Positions 1 to 9,675 of a stretch of 64,000 nucleotides of DNA are shown here, one piece after another. The notes beneath the pieces are model-generated. The model was given only the letters and a program-made list of their open reading frames with translations. It did no database searches and was not told the DNA's origin. The stretch is from Anaerocolumna sp. AGMB13025 (GTDB taxonomy: Bacteria > Bacillota > Clostridia > Lachnospirales > Lachnospiraceae): positions 5,378,501-5,442,500 of the forward strand of contig NZ_CP121445.1 in NCBI RefSeq assembly GCF_029689925.1, written 5' to 3'. The translations under genes were made by a program, and so were the position numbers. Within the stretch, counting starts at the first letter, position 1. Each line of letters opens with the position of its first letter.

Positions 1-10
1 ATATATAACC

Positions 11-934
11 TCATTCTTCTGTATATTTTTGCTTGAAATACTCTATGGTTTTTGATATCCCTCTTTCAAATGAATATTTAGGAATATATCCTGTATCACT
101 TTTTAACTTTGATATGTCAACAACAGAATTATCAATTTGTTTGGTTTTATATGGTAAATCTCCAATTCCTATTGGTAGATTCTTATCAATTAAATTCCTA
201 ATGACTTTAACATAATGATATAGTTGAAAATTTTCGCCGCTTCCAATTGGATAAATCATTTGATTTTTTCCAGCTTCTCCAACACTATATAAAGCTTCCA
301 ATAAATCATCAATATATATATAATCCCATCTCTGCTCAAGTCTCGTAAAACTTGGACGTTCTTTCTTCAAAAACGACTTAATTGAATATGTAATCAAATT
401 ATTATCTTCCCTACCCGGACCATATATACTAGAAATTAAAACCCAAATAAAATTAAGATTGTTTAGTCTGGCGTAAATATCACAAACGTAATGTGTTGCA
501 ACCTTTGTAGCACTATAAAAATCAGCTGGACTAGGTATATCTATTCCGCTCACTGCTTCCTTATTATATGCATATTCTGAAACAGATCCAGTAAAAATAA
601 TCTTTTTAATACCTATTTCCCGAGCTAGTTTTAATATATTTAAGCTATATTCTATATTCTTTAACTGTATTTCTTCATCGTTTTTGAGTGTAGAACTAAC
701 TCCTACCCAAGCTAAATGATAAAGTACATCGATATTTAAAGGCAACTCTTTTTGTATTTCTTGAACATTTTTTAAGTCGAATATCATAATTTTTACATTA
801 TCCAAGTCTTTTATAGATTCATAATTCGTATCCTTCTGAACTAATGCATATACCTTTTTACCTCTATCAGAAAATAACTTAGTTAAATGACTTCCGACAA
901 ACCCATTAGCTCCTGTAATAAGTATACTTTTCAT
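11..934 (-). CDS. NAD-dependent epimerase/dehydratase (extended SDR), nucleotide-sugar
   Basis: This 307-residue protein is an extended short-chain dehydrogenase/reductase. The Rossmann dinucleotide motif TGANGFVGSHL lies at residues 7-17, the TGS active-site strand at 115-117 and the catalytic YxxxK pair at Y140/K144. It starts 17 bases after the rfbG stop, so it is probably co-transcribed with rfbG and rfbF. By position it should reduce or epimerise the CDP-4-keto-6-deoxy-glucose made by RfbG, as CDP-abequose/paratose synthases do. The substrate is an inference, because the 3-dehydrase RfbH normally needed for dideoxyhexoses is not in the window (it could lie beyond position 1). The family assignment is firm; the exact product is not. 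Confidence 0.85.
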   Translation of the reverse strand: MKSILITGANGFVGSHLTKLFSDRGKKVYALVQKDTNYESIKDLDNVKIMIFDLKNVQEIQKELPLNIDVLYHLAWVGVSSTLKNDEEIQLKNIEYSLNILKLAREIGIKKIIFTGSVSEYAYNKEAVSGIDIPSPADFYSATKVATHYVCDIYARLNNLNFIWVLISSIYGPGREDNNLITYSIKSFLKKERPSFTRLEQRWDYIYIDDLLEALYSVGEAGKNQMIYPIGSGENFQLYHYVKVIRNLIDKNLPIGIGDLPYKTKQIDNSVVDISKLKSDTGYIPKYSFERGISKTIEYFKQKYTEE

Positions 935-951
935 CTTTTGTGCCCCTTTAT

Positions 952-1995
952 CTATTTCATAAATTCTATAATTTGCTTGTCCATCAATTCTGGTATATTC
1001 TCTCCCTTTTGATATGCCTTAGACCATTCCACTGTTTTTTCAATTGCTAATTCAACGCTCCATCTCGGATTCCAATTAAATATATTTTTTATTTTTGAGC
1101 AATCCAACTTAAGAAAATTAGCTTCATGTGGTCCATCTAATGATATATTTGCCCATTCTTGATTTTCACCCCATTTTGAGCAAAATAGATCTACCAATGT
1201 CCCAGTTGTTATACAATCAATATCATCCGGTCCTACATTATAAAAATCTGCAATATCAGGATTCTCATATTGCTTCATAGCAATCAATAAATACGCATAT
1301 AAAGGCTCCAATACATGCTGATAAGGTCTCGTAGAATGTGGATTTCTTACAATAATAGTTTCATGTTTAAAAGCCGCTCTTACGCAATCCGGTATAATTC
1401 TATCATTTGCAAAATCGCCACCTCCAATTACATTACCTGCTCTAGCTGTAGAAATTGCTACTTTACTATCCGCAAAAAAAGACTTTTTATAACTATGTGT
1501 TACAAGTTCTGAACATGATTTACTGTTTGAATATGGATCAAAACCATCCAATGGATCATTTTCTCTATATCCCCATTCCCATTCCTTGTTTTCATATACT
1601 TTATCTGTTGTAACATTAAGAAAAGATTTTATAAAATTAGTTGTTCTAATACATTCCAAAACATTTACAGTCCCCATTACATTAGTTTCATATGTATATA
1701 GCGGATCTATATAACTTTCACGCACTATTGGCTGAGCTGCAAGATGAAAAACAATCTCAGGCTGAGCATTATCAATTGCTTTTTTTAGTGAGGATAAATC
1801 TCTGATATCCCCAATAACAGATGTAATCTTTTCTTTTACCTTACTTATAGAGAATAAATCTGGTACTGTGTTAGGATTTAAAGAGTATCCTGTTACTTCC
1901 GCACCTAAATTCACTAACATTTTTGTCAACCATGTTCCCTTAAACCCAGTATGACCTGTGATAAATACTTTCTTACCTTTATAAAAATCCAACAT
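952..1995 (-). CDS. rfbG: CDP-glucose 4,6-dehydratase RfbG
   Basis: An SDR-superfamily dehydratase of about 347 residues that converts CDP-D-glucose to CDP-4-keto-6-deoxy-D-glucose. Counting from the chosen start, FITGHTGFKG (11-20) is the NAD motif, TTDK (129-132) is the dehydratase active-site signature and Y155/K159 the catalytic pair. The reading frame is open 12 codons further upstream to 2031, but ATG at 1995 is chosen: GGAGG sits just ahead of it, and the rfbF stop codon overlaps the ATG by one base (TAATG), the usual sign of translational coupling. It works in the cytoplasm between RfbF and the SDR encoded downstream. Confidence 0.93.
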   Translation of the reverse strand: MLDFYKGKKVFITGHTGFKGTWLTKMLVNLGAEVTGYSLNPNTVPDLFSISKVKEKITSVIGDIRDLSSLKKAIDNAQPEIVFHLAAQPIVRESYIDPLYTYETNVMGTVNVLECIRTTNFIKSFLNVTTDKVYENKEWEWGYRENDPLDGFDPYSNSKSCSELVTHSYKKSFFADSKVAISTARAGNVIGGGDFANDRIIPDCVRAAFKHETIIVRNPHSTRPYQHVLEPLYAYLLIAMKQYENPDIADFYNVGPDDIDCITTGTLVDLFCSKWGENQEWANISLDGPHEANFLKLDCSKIKNIFNWNPRWSVELAIEKTVEWSKAYQKGENIPELMDKQIIEFMK

Positions 1996-2765
1996 TACCA
2001 AATCCTCCAAGGTGCTTTGCCACTCTCCCATAGTTGTTCTAACTGCTGCTTGTCACGTTGAGTATCCATACATTGCCAAAACCCTCTGTGTTTATACGCC
2101 ATTAATTGTCCTTCGCTAGCAATTGTCTCTAGTGGCTCTTTTTCTAATATAGTGCTATCATCTTTAATATAATTGAAAATCTGAGGTTCTAATACCATAA
2201 ATCCAGCATTAATATATCCACTGTCCTGTTTGCTTTTTTCCCGAAATGCATTAATTTGATTGTTGTTAATATCCAATACACCAAACCGACCATCAGGTTG
2301 AATTGCTGTCATGGTAGCTATCTTGCCATGAGACTTGTGAAATTCAACCAGCTTTTGTATATCTACATCACTTACTCCATCTCCATATGTAAGCATAAAA
2401 GGCTCTTCGCCTATATACTTTTGAATACGTTTAATACGACCTCCTGTCATTGTATTGAGCCCAGTATCAACAAGTGTTACCTTCCAGGGCTCAGCGAAAT
2501 TATCATGTATCTCAAGTCTATTACCATCGGCAAAATCAAAAGTAATATCACTTCTATGAAAATAGTAATCTGCAAAATATTGTTTAATAACATAAGCCTT
2601 ATAACCACAGCAGATTACAAAATCGTTATAACCATAAGCTGAATACGATTTCATTATATGCCATAATATTGGCATATCGCCAACCTCAATCATTGGCTTG
2701 GGTTTTAAATGACTCTCTTCGCTAATTCGTGTTCCAAATCCTCCTGCTAACAATACAACTTTCAT
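1995..2765 (-). CDS. rfbF: Glucose-1-phosphate cytidylyltransferase RfbF
   Basis: A nucleotidyltransferase of about 256 residues that makes CDP-glucose from CTP and glucose-1-phosphate. The N-terminus MKVVLLAGGFGTR is the sugar-nucleotidyltransferase signature, followed by KPKPMIEVG and, later, the conserved LTYGDGVSD metal site. The frame is open upstream to 2819, but those 18 codons do not resemble the family, so the start is placed at ATG 2765; no strong Shine-Dalgarno lies right in front of it, so this start is less certain than most. Coupled to rfbG by a one-base overlap. It supplies an activated 6-deoxy or 3,6-dideoxy sugar for the surface glycan built by the rest of the locus. Confidence 0.93.
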   Translation of the reverse strand: MKVVLLAGGFGTRISEESHLKPKPMIEVGDMPILWHIMKSYSAYGYNDFVICCGYKAYVIKQYFADYYFHRSDITFDFADGNRLEIHDNFAEPWKVTLVDTGLNTMTGGRIKRIQKYIGEEPFMLTYGDGVSDVDIQKLVEFHKSHGKIATMTAIQPDGRFGVLDINNNQINAFREKSKQDSGYINAGFMVLEPQIFNYIKDDSTILEKEPLETIASEGQLMAYKHRGFWQCMDTQRDKQQLEQLWESGKAPWRIW

Positions 2766-3025
2766 CTTACGTTTATATGGAATATATAATTTAAACTCCC
2801 ATACTCTCCTTTCAATCATACTCTAATAATATAATATCTTACAATTTTATGTCACTAATGACAATAAAATGCTGATCCCATGGTATTTACCCGTTTATAA
2901 ATTTTAATTATTATAAAAATTAAACAGTTAGAAAATTACGGTTATTTAACAAAGAACCAATTATAACTATCATAAGAAAACCATCACTTTGAGATCAAAA
3001 ATAAATTTTCATATTAAATACTCTT
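2766..3025. other. Intergenic spacer with small palindrome ahead of rfbF
   Basis: AT-rich spacer without a supported gene. Around 2848-2874 there is an inverted repeat built on TGTCA-CTAA-TGACA flanked by ATTTTA/TAAAAT. On the minus strand the same stretch reads TTGTCA-17-TAAGAT, so it could be a weak promoter with an operator-like dyad, or a leaky terminator of the upstream GT-C gene. The sequence does not decide between these. Confidence 0.35.
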
Positions 3026-5185
3026 TTATTTTATTATAATATCATAAAAAATATTTTTTTTATAATTTATACTATTGTAATTAAATGCATTATCTCCGTT
3101 CAAGTCCGCATCTTGAAAGAAATCAACTGACAATTTATATTTTCCCTTTTCCATTGGTTTTGGTATAGGTACCACGAATGTCTTTTCCTGTCCCGGAAAA
3201 ATTGTCGACAATGTATATACATAACTATATGAGTAGGTAATTATTTCGCCTTCTTCTGTAAGAAGAGAAATTACTATACCAGTCCGCAACGCTGGTTGTT
3301 CCAATTGCCCTGCTAATATAGTTGTATTACTAATATTTTTCACTTTAATATCGGCCAATATTTTCGTATTGTTTTCACTATATTTTTTAGCATAATTGTC
3401 CCAACTAATTTCCAGTTTCAAATTATTCGGGTCCAGTGGTTGTCTATTGTTAGGAAAAACCATATTGTCATCAAATTCAATTACGTATATTTTATCATCA
3501 AGTTTAATATCACTCAATTTGTTATTCAGATAACTTATGTCTTTAGAGTGAATAACCGATAAAAATTTAGCTATAGAACTTTTAGTTAAAGTGACTTTTG
3601 AAATATACGTAATTCCATCTTTTTGTTTGGTAGTTATGATTGGTAGATTTTTATCCTCAATTTTTTCCATCTTGCTTAATTTTTTAAAAAATAAATCTTC
3701 AGATGGATTTTCTACTACATATTGTTTTAAAAACCAAATGTCAGAATCATAACTTTTATCTCTAAGAGTATAATACGGATCAAAGGGAACCCGTACGGTA
3801 CCCATTTGATATATTTGACTTACCAAATTAGTTAAATCAATTAATGGAGATATACCTGCTATCGATAACAATATGATAAGACCATAAATACCAAATGTTA
3901 TTTTATCTGTTTTAACTTTTTTACAGATAAATTCAATTACCAAAATCATAATATAAAAACATCCAGGTATTGTAGTTCTTGCAGTAAAATCCATTGTACC
4001 ATCTAAAGAAATAAAGAAAAATACAACCATCGATATATTTGCAGCATATAGCAAAATATCCTTTTTATATTCATGTATAATGCAAAATGTATATAAGCCA
4101 AATTCAAGCAGAAATACAATTATAACAACAAGTATACTCCTTTTAATGCCATATGTCGCTACAATATTTTTTATTGTAATAATATTGCTAGCACCATGAT
4201 AAAATAAATAATAAATTGGTAAGAATATTAGTGTGCTGATACAATTAGGAATTGAAAATAATTCTTTCACATTAATTTTCTTTGTTAATGCTAATTTAAT
4301 TACATATATTATCATAAGTGTGGCTAAACCAATTAAAGGAAATGGTGATGAAATAAGGATAGAAAATCCGAGTAATGCATAAATTGAATAATTTTCCTTA
4401 AGGTTAACAAACAAACAAGTTGCTATGAAGGCGGGTATTGTTTGGTTAAAAACATACATTAATTGTATTAAATTACCATTAATCACTGCAGCTTCTTTAA
4501 AATAATGGTCTATATGATGATTTACAAAATCATTCATTGTACCTACTTGCAAAAGCTGCCTAAATATATATCCTATAATATCTAGCCCACCAAATACTGT
4601 GAAAATACTTACTATTATAATAATTATTTTTTTATTTATCGTTTTAATGGGTGCATTTTTAGATATAAACGACATAATTAGAAGTAATACTAATAAAATA
4701 TTAAACACACTATATAAAAACAATGCAATATTGGCAATTTCCCAACCAATATAATTACCGAAAATTAATATTCCTAATTTGCCTGCAATTGCAGGTAATA
4801 GCCAATATCCAAAATAATAAACTAATGCATTGTTTGTTTCGCTGTAAACTACAGGCCATTTCTGTTCTACAATATCTCTAAAAATAGGGTTTCTAGCTAT
4901 ATGATCATAAGTTTGCGAAAAAAAACCTCCTATACCAGATAAAAAAACAATTAAAGTTACTAAAACAGTTAATAATATTATAGCACTTATTTCTATGTCA
5001 ATACAATCATTTTGAAGAACTGTATTGCAAATTACATTACTAGCCTTTATAAAACATATTCCAATACCCAAACAACATATAATAGCATAGATAGGGCTTA
5101 GCCAGCCTATAAAAAAAATTATATTTACTAGTACTAAAAAAAACAATGAAATTATGTATAGTCTTTTCTTTTTTATATGAATCAT
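3026..5185 (-). CDS. Large polytopic membrane protein with C-terminal beta domain (GT-C-like)
   Basis: A 719-residue protein with a hydrophobic N-terminus and at least ten predicted membrane segments over about residues 8-445, then a soluble region of about 270 residues. Its last ~120 residues alternate polar and hydrophobic stretches (FPGQEKTFVVPIP, GKYKLSVDFFQDAD) typical of an Ig-like beta sandwich. Layout and neighbours suggest a lipid-linked-sugar-dependent glycosyltransferase of the GT-C type or a glycan-modifying membrane enzyme, with the beta domain outside the membrane. I do not recognise a specific family and see no decisive catalytic motif. It lies 39 bases downstream of a second large membrane protein and is probably in the same operon. 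Confidence 0.7.
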   Translation of the reverse strand: MIHIKKKRLYIISLFFLVLVNIIFFIGWLSPIYAIICCLGIGICFIKASNVICNTVLQNDCIDIEISAIILLTVLVTLIVFLSGIGGFFSQTYDHIARNPIFRDIVEQKWPVVYSETNNALVYYFGYWLLPAIAGKLGILIFGNYIGWEIANIALFLYSVFNILLVLLLIMSFISKNAPIKTINKKIIIIIVSIFTVFGGLDIIGYIFRQLLQVGTMNDFVNHHIDHYFKEAAVINGNLIQLMYVFNQTIPAFIATCLFVNLKENYSIYALLGFSILISSPFPLIGLATLMIIYVIKLALTKKINVKELFSIPNCISTLIFLPIYYLFYHGASNIITIKNIVATYGIKRSILVVIIVFLLEFGLYTFCIIHEYKKDILLYAANISMVVFFFISLDGTMDFTARTTIPGCFYIMILVIEFICKKVKTDKITFGIYGLIILLSIAGISPLIDLTNLVSQIYQMGTVRVPFDPYYTLRDKSYDSDIWFLKQYVVENPSEDLFFKKLSKMEKIEDKNLPIITTKQKDGITYISKVTLTKSSIAKFLSVIHSKDISYLNNKLSDIKLDDKIYVIEFDDNMVFPNNRQPLDPNNLKLEISWDNYAKKYSENNTKILADIKVKNISNTTILAGQLEQPALRTGIVISLLTEEGEIITYSYSYVYTLSTIFPGQEKTFVVPIPKPMEKGKYKLSVDFFQDADLNGDNAFNYNSINYKKNIFYDIIIK

Positions 5186-5224
5186 CTTACTTATTACCTT
5201 TCATAATCCTAATAAATAATAATT

Positions 5225-7207
5225 TCAACCCAAATATTCTAATTGAATACTTAAATCTCTGTTGTCCTGACTCACTCCTGCTTTGTATGGATTATATACT
5301 CCATTTGTAATTATTTTAATTTCATAATATTGATCATCCGCTTTTTTAATTTTATTTTTATCAATATGAATATTATAGCTACCTATTTTATTAATTGGAA
5401 TACTTTCGACTAAAATGTCATTAACATAAAAATCAATCTTTAATGATTCATTGCTTAATCTATTCAAATCTATTGGTATATTAAATTTGGAATTCAAACC
5501 ATGCATTTCAATTTTTTTACTTACTAGACATATCAAAGCATTTGAAGATAACCAATTAAAGGAACCTTCATTTCCATAAACTCCTTTTGTGAATTTTTGA
5601 ATATCCTGATCTCCACTTGCAATAAATTCTTCTGGGGCATTATAAACCTTAGTTTTAAGTTCAATGTTTTTTCCGATATTTATATAATTCCATTTATTAT
5701 AGTCATTAATATCATTTAATTCTTTCTTGATTTCTTTTAAGTCAGATTCACTACCTTTTATACAATCTAATAAATTAGTGGTAGTATTAGGACTTAGTAA
5801 AATTTTTCTGATAAATCCATCCTTATCAGTATAAATAACTGGCTCTGTTGTCTCTTCCCAGTATCCACCATCTATATGATTTGTTCTTGAAATAAACGTG
5901 TATCTATATGGATTATAAAGAGAGGGGAAATTATCAAGTATTTTAGATGCAATAGGAGAAAAATATCGGTAATCCATTCCCGTCTCTGATTTTCTTATAT
6001 AAACAACAATAGTAGTAGTTAAAATACTAGAACATAGTAATAAACTATATAAATATTTTTTCACTGATTTACCAGATATTATTCGTGTGGCTTGAGTAGT
6101 TAAAAAGAATATCATTATTGGAAAAGTCCACGCATTATATCTTGCTATTCCCGTCATTCCACAGTTTATATGCCAAGTGCTAGAATATGTTAATACAGTA
6201 AGCAAAAAGGCTAAAATAAACATTAGTGACATTCTATCCTTCTTAAAAATTCCATATATTGCAATAACAAAAAATAAAAATAATGCAATTGTGAAATAAG
6301 GTAAAAATCCCAAATTCAAATCAAAGATATACGTTAAAAATCTTTCAAATATAAGGTCAGTCCTCGCTAAACCGAGTACATTCTGCAAATTAAACATTTT
6401 AAAATGAATGTAATTATATATAAATGTTGTTAATGATGGCAGAAAACAGATTATTAGAATTATGATATCTTTTATATTTTTTAGCAAAACATTAATAATG
6501 TTTTTTTCACCTTTTTGTATTGATTCAGTATACATTTTAGTAAAATAGTCTAATATAATCACTGCTCCATATGCCATAATAGCTGGGTTTAATGTACCCG
6601 CCAACGAAACAAATAATCCAGCTAATTTATGATTACTATTTGTAAAATATACTAATGATATAACAACTAATGAAAAGATAAAAATTTCAGCAGAAGGCCA
6701 AAAATAATAAAGCACTGTTGGTGTACTTACTAATAATAAGATTGTAAAAAAAACATTCTTTCGACTCACTTTTAATTTAAAAAATACTACCAAAAGTGAA
6801 AGAACGTACCAAAATATATTTGTTATTGCGAATGCATACGATTGACTTAATCCCAATGTTTTTAGTAATATTTTCATAGGAATACAAGTTATCGAATAAG
6901 TACCCATGTACCATGGATATACTTCCCCTTTAACAATACTAAAATAATCTGGCATACCGTTATCCCATGAGGCCCTTATATATGCATAATGCTCTGGAAA
7001 ATCTTTTTTTGCTTGTTCAACATCTTTTTCTGTCATTCTTAAAGAAAACCTATTTTCCAATGATATAGTAGACAACATATAATCATCGCTTTCACCAGTT
7101 GGAGCTGTTGGTGTCAATGTTGCTAATAACATAAAAACAATAAAAAAAATAATTATTATTGTTCTAGAAGCCAAATCCCAATTTATTCTTTTCAAATTTA
7201 TATTCAT
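5225..7207 (-). CDS. GT-C-like polytopic glycosyltransferase
   Basis: 660 residues: one membrane helix at 15-31, an acidic first loop with GESDDYM (39-44), then about nine more helices to residue ~405, and a soluble C-terminal region of ~250 residues. An Asp-rich motif in the first extracytoplasmic loop after helix one is characteristic of GT-C enzymes (ArnT/PMT type), which use polyprenyl-phosphate sugars outside the membrane. That assignment is by architecture, not by a recognised family signature. AAGGAG lies six bases before the ATG. It is 27 bases downstream of a GT4 gene and 39 bases upstream of the other large membrane protein, so the two may act on the same exported glycan. Confidence 0.72.
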   Translation of the reverse strand: MNINLKRINWDLASRTIIIIFFIVFMLLATLTPTAPTGESDDYMLSTISLENRFSLRMTEKDVEQAKKDFPEHYAYIRASWDNGMPDYFSIVKGEVYPWYMGTYSITCIPMKILLKTLGLSQSYAFAITNIFWYVLSLLVVFFKLKVSRKNVFFTILLLVSTPTVLYYFWPSAEIFIFSLVVISLVYFTNSNHKLAGLFVSLAGTLNPAIMAYGAVIILDYFTKMYTESIQKGEKNIINVLLKNIKDIIILIICFLPSLTTFIYNYIHFKMFNLQNVLGLARTDLIFERFLTYIFDLNLGFLPYFTIALFLFFVIAIYGIFKKDRMSLMFILAFLLTVLTYSSTWHINCGMTGIARYNAWTFPIMIFFLTTQATRIISGKSVKKYLYSLLLCSSILTTTIVVYIRKSETGMDYRYFSPIASKILDNFPSLYNPYRYTFISRTNHIDGGYWEETTEPVIYTDKDGFIRKILLSPNTTTNLLDCIKGSESDLKEIKKELNDINDYNKWNYINIGKNIELKTKVYNAPEEFIASGDQDIQKFTKGVYGNEGSFNWLSSNALICLVSKKIEMHGLNSKFNIPIDLNRLSNESLKIDFYVNDILVESIPINKIGSYNIHIDKNKIKKADDQYYEIKIITNGVYNPYKAGVSQDNRDLSIQLEYLG

Positions 7208-7234
7208 CGTTTTCTCCTTATCTGTAAACGATTA

Positions 7235-8560
7235 TTAATATCTTTCAATAATTTTATTAATTTTTCTCACATTAATCAAGTAGTCAATATAATGTTCTTC
7301 TACAATATTTAGTTCAAATAGCTTGTCAATAAAATAATCTATTCCTCTTTCAATAAAACTGTTATTACATACATTCTGATAGAATTCAAAATATTTGCAT
7401 GCATTCATTTCCAAATTGCAATACTTATTAGCATACTCAAAAGCACTTTTATTTCGCTGCTTCATTATTGAACTATTATTTGTTAGTTCACATAATGCAT
7501 TGTAGATATCTGTTATTTCATCGCAATCACACCGAACTTTTAAAACAATTTCATCTGGATATTCATCAAAGCTACCTATATTTGAGACGATAACAGCTTT
7601 CCCCATCCCTAACATGCGATGCAAACTAGCTGAAGATTCGCCATGTGTAGGATACCTTAAATTAATACATATATCGCACGCACTCATATAAGTTTTAAAA
7701 TCTTCTAACTCAGTAAACCCAGTAACAGTTACATTATCTTGAATTGATAACTCTTGGATTTTACTTTCAACATCAATACCATCCACTTTACCAACTATGA
7801 AGTAATGAAAATCTTTAGTTACTTTTTTATAAAACATACCTAATGCTTCTAGCGTTTCAATTATTCTTTTTGCCCTAGTTGCATAGCCAAACGATCCAAA
7901 TACATAAGTTTTACCGTCTATATTCAATTTTTTCTTAGCTTCAATTTTATTCACTTCATAATCTGCTAAAATATCCGGCGTGTGCAGAGGTATATTAATT
8001 ACCGGAACCTCAGGTCTTATACCTTTTACCATTTGTTTAGCCATATCTGAATGAACAATAACACCTTTTGCACGATCTATTAAGTGTTTATTCACAGTTA
8101 ATTCCAAGGAATGAGTTTCCCATGGAGCTTTTGCTTGTCCAGCTATAAATTTCTGAACTATTTTTACGCCTTTTTCTCCATGACTATAACGAACACCTTC
8201 TACATAAGCTTGAACATCATTTCGTACATATGTATCTCCTGCAAGATAATTATGCAGTGAAAAATCATGCAGCTCTAAAATACCAGGAAACTGCATAAAT
8301 GTTTCAGCAATACATTTATGATATTCTACATTATTACCCATATGATATACGATTGTATCATATTTAGAGCGAATACTATCTTTATATAATTCTTCAATAT
8401 TATAAAAAGCAAAATTATCAAGAATTTCTTGTTTACTCGGTTGCACATTATAAAATAAATCTATATCAGCAAATTTCTTTAATTCCATAAGTAATTCTTC
8501 ATTAAAATCTGATATGCCTGATTTTATAGGATTAAATGGTGAACAATATGCAATACGCAT
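7235..8560 (-). CDS. GT4 glycosyltransferase
   Basis: 441 residues with the two-Rossmann GT-B layout. The N-terminus MRIAYCSPFNPIKSGISDFNEEL is typical of GT4 enzymes that begin with an acceptor-binding glycine loop, the central TYVFGSFGYATRAKRI marks the start of the donor domain, and GESSASLHRMLGMGKAVIVS is the C-terminal EX7E-like nucleotide-sugar region. It should add a sugar to the lipid-linked glycan at the cytoplasmic face. GGGGAGG precedes the ATG. It lies 14 bases after the next GT4 gene upstream, so it is part of the long minus-strand operon. Donor and linkage cannot be read from sequence. Confidence 0.88.
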   Translation of the reverse strand: MRIAYCSPFNPIKSGISDFNEELLMELKKFADIDLFYNVQPSKQEILDNFAFYNIEELYKDSIRSKYDTIVYHMGNNVEYHKCIAETFMQFPGILELHDFSLHNYLAGDTYVRNDVQAYVEGVRYSHGEKGVKIVQKFIAGQAKAPWETHSLELTVNKHLIDRAKGVIVHSDMAKQMVKGIRPEVPVINIPLHTPDILADYEVNKIEAKKKLNIDGKTYVFGSFGYATRAKRIIETLEALGMFYKKVTKDFHYFIVGKVDGIDVESKIQELSIQDNVTVTGFTELEDFKTYMSACDICINLRYPTHGESSASLHRMLGMGKAVIVSNIGSFDEYPDEIVLKVRCDCDEITDIYNALCELTNNSSIMKQRNKSAFEYANKYCNLEMNACKYFEFYQNVCNNSFIERGIDYFIDKLFELNIVEEHYIDYLINVRKINKIIERY

Positions 8561-8574
8561 ACTTATCCCTCCCC

Positions 8575-9627
8575 TTATCTGATTGTTTGAGTTAATCTAT
8601 CTATTACATTATCCCAACTAATGTCTTTAACATTATTATATCCATATTCCCCCATATCTTTACATTTATTTTTATTATTATACATAATATTAATTTTTTC
8701 ACCTATTTCTATTTCATTTGAATTAACGATATAAGCACTCAACTCATCCTCCACAAATTCTAAGACTCCACCGGAATCATTACATGTAATTAAAGGTTTT
8801 TTAGATAATAAAGCTTCTAGTGTAATATATCCATAGTCCTCATCAACAGGAGCAAAGTAGACTGCGAATGCATTGGCATACAATTTCAGTAAATCAGTAT
8901 CGTTTACAAAACCCAAAAACTTAACTCTATCTTCAACTTGTAAATCATAAGCTAGCTTTTGTAACTTATCTAATTCAGGACCTTTACCAGCTATATAAGC
9001 TTGTACAGATTTATCGCTATAAGTTAATGATTTTATTAACAAGTCAACCCTTTTTTTCATATCAAGACGCCCAATTGATAATATATAATTACCATAACTT
9101 TCATTGTTATATTTTCCCATATGCATTGGTGGATGATATAAAGGAATTGAATCAATATTATTATACTTTTTTAATCTATTAGTAACATTTTTAGATATAG
9201 AATATATTTCTTTTGATTCTGGTATAAGTTTATTATCTAAATCTATTATTTTGCTGCGGGTTTTAGCGCCTTCTGGTATTGTATTTAGACCAGCGTAATC
9301 TTTATTATCACATAAATCATAAGCTTCACGAAACTGATGAACCAACCATAATATTTTGTTTTCATGGTTTACTGCATATGTAGGGAATTTAGTACCAATT
9401 ACTAAATCAATTCTATTACCATTTGTTTCTGATAAGTCTATCATCCTCCAAGCAAGTACACTATCTATTAATGAATTATTGGGATACCATTTAAATGGTA
9501 TCGAAACAAGTTCCGCATCAAAATTGCGTTCATTAAGTTCTCTGGTCAAATTTTCCACTAACAATTCAGCACCACCACGAACAAAAGGAACTTGTGCATG
9601 TAAGACGCAAATTTTCTTTTTTTTCAT
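8575..9627 (-). CDS. GT4 glycosyltransferase (Alg2-like mannosyltransferase type)
   Basis: 350 residues of GT-B fold. GGAELLVENLTREL near residues 18-31 is the family-4 glycine-rich acceptor loop, ILSIGRLDMKKRVDLLI starts the donor domain, and DEDYGYITLEALLSKKPLITCNDSGG is the C-terminal EX7E motif with the GG loop. The DYGYI variant of that motif is common in mannosyltransferases of the Alg2/WbaZ group, but the donor is an inference. GGGAG precedes the ATG. It lies 48 bases after the large coiled-coil GT/methyltransferase gene, inside the glycan operon. Confidence 0.88.
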   Translation of the reverse strand: MKKKKICVLHAQVPFVRGGAELLVENLTRELNERNFDAELVSIPFKWYPNNSLIDSVLAWRMIDLSETNGNRIDLVIGTKFPTYAVNHENKILWLVHQFREAYDLCDNKDYAGLNTIPEGAKTRSKIIDLDNKLIPESKEIYSISKNVTNRLKKYNNIDSIPLYHPPMHMGKYNNESYGNYILSIGRLDMKKRVDLLIKSLTYSDKSVQAYIAGKGPELDKLQKLAYDLQVEDRVKFLGFVNDTDLLKLYANAFAVYFAPVDEDYGYITLEALLSKKPLITCNDSGGVLEFVEDELSAYIVNSNEIEIGEKINIMYNNKNKCKDMGEYGYNNVKDISWDNVIDRLTQTIR

Positions 9628-9675
9628 ATAGAATCTCCCTATATTAAATATAATATCGAAATTATTACATTGTAA

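Noticed and set aside
2766-2819. Short MGV leader peptide with AAGGAG ahead of rfbF
   Set aside because: ATG GGA GTT TAA follows an AAGGAG at only three bases, but such a short frame is expected by chance and its distance from the rfbF start fits no attenuation pattern.
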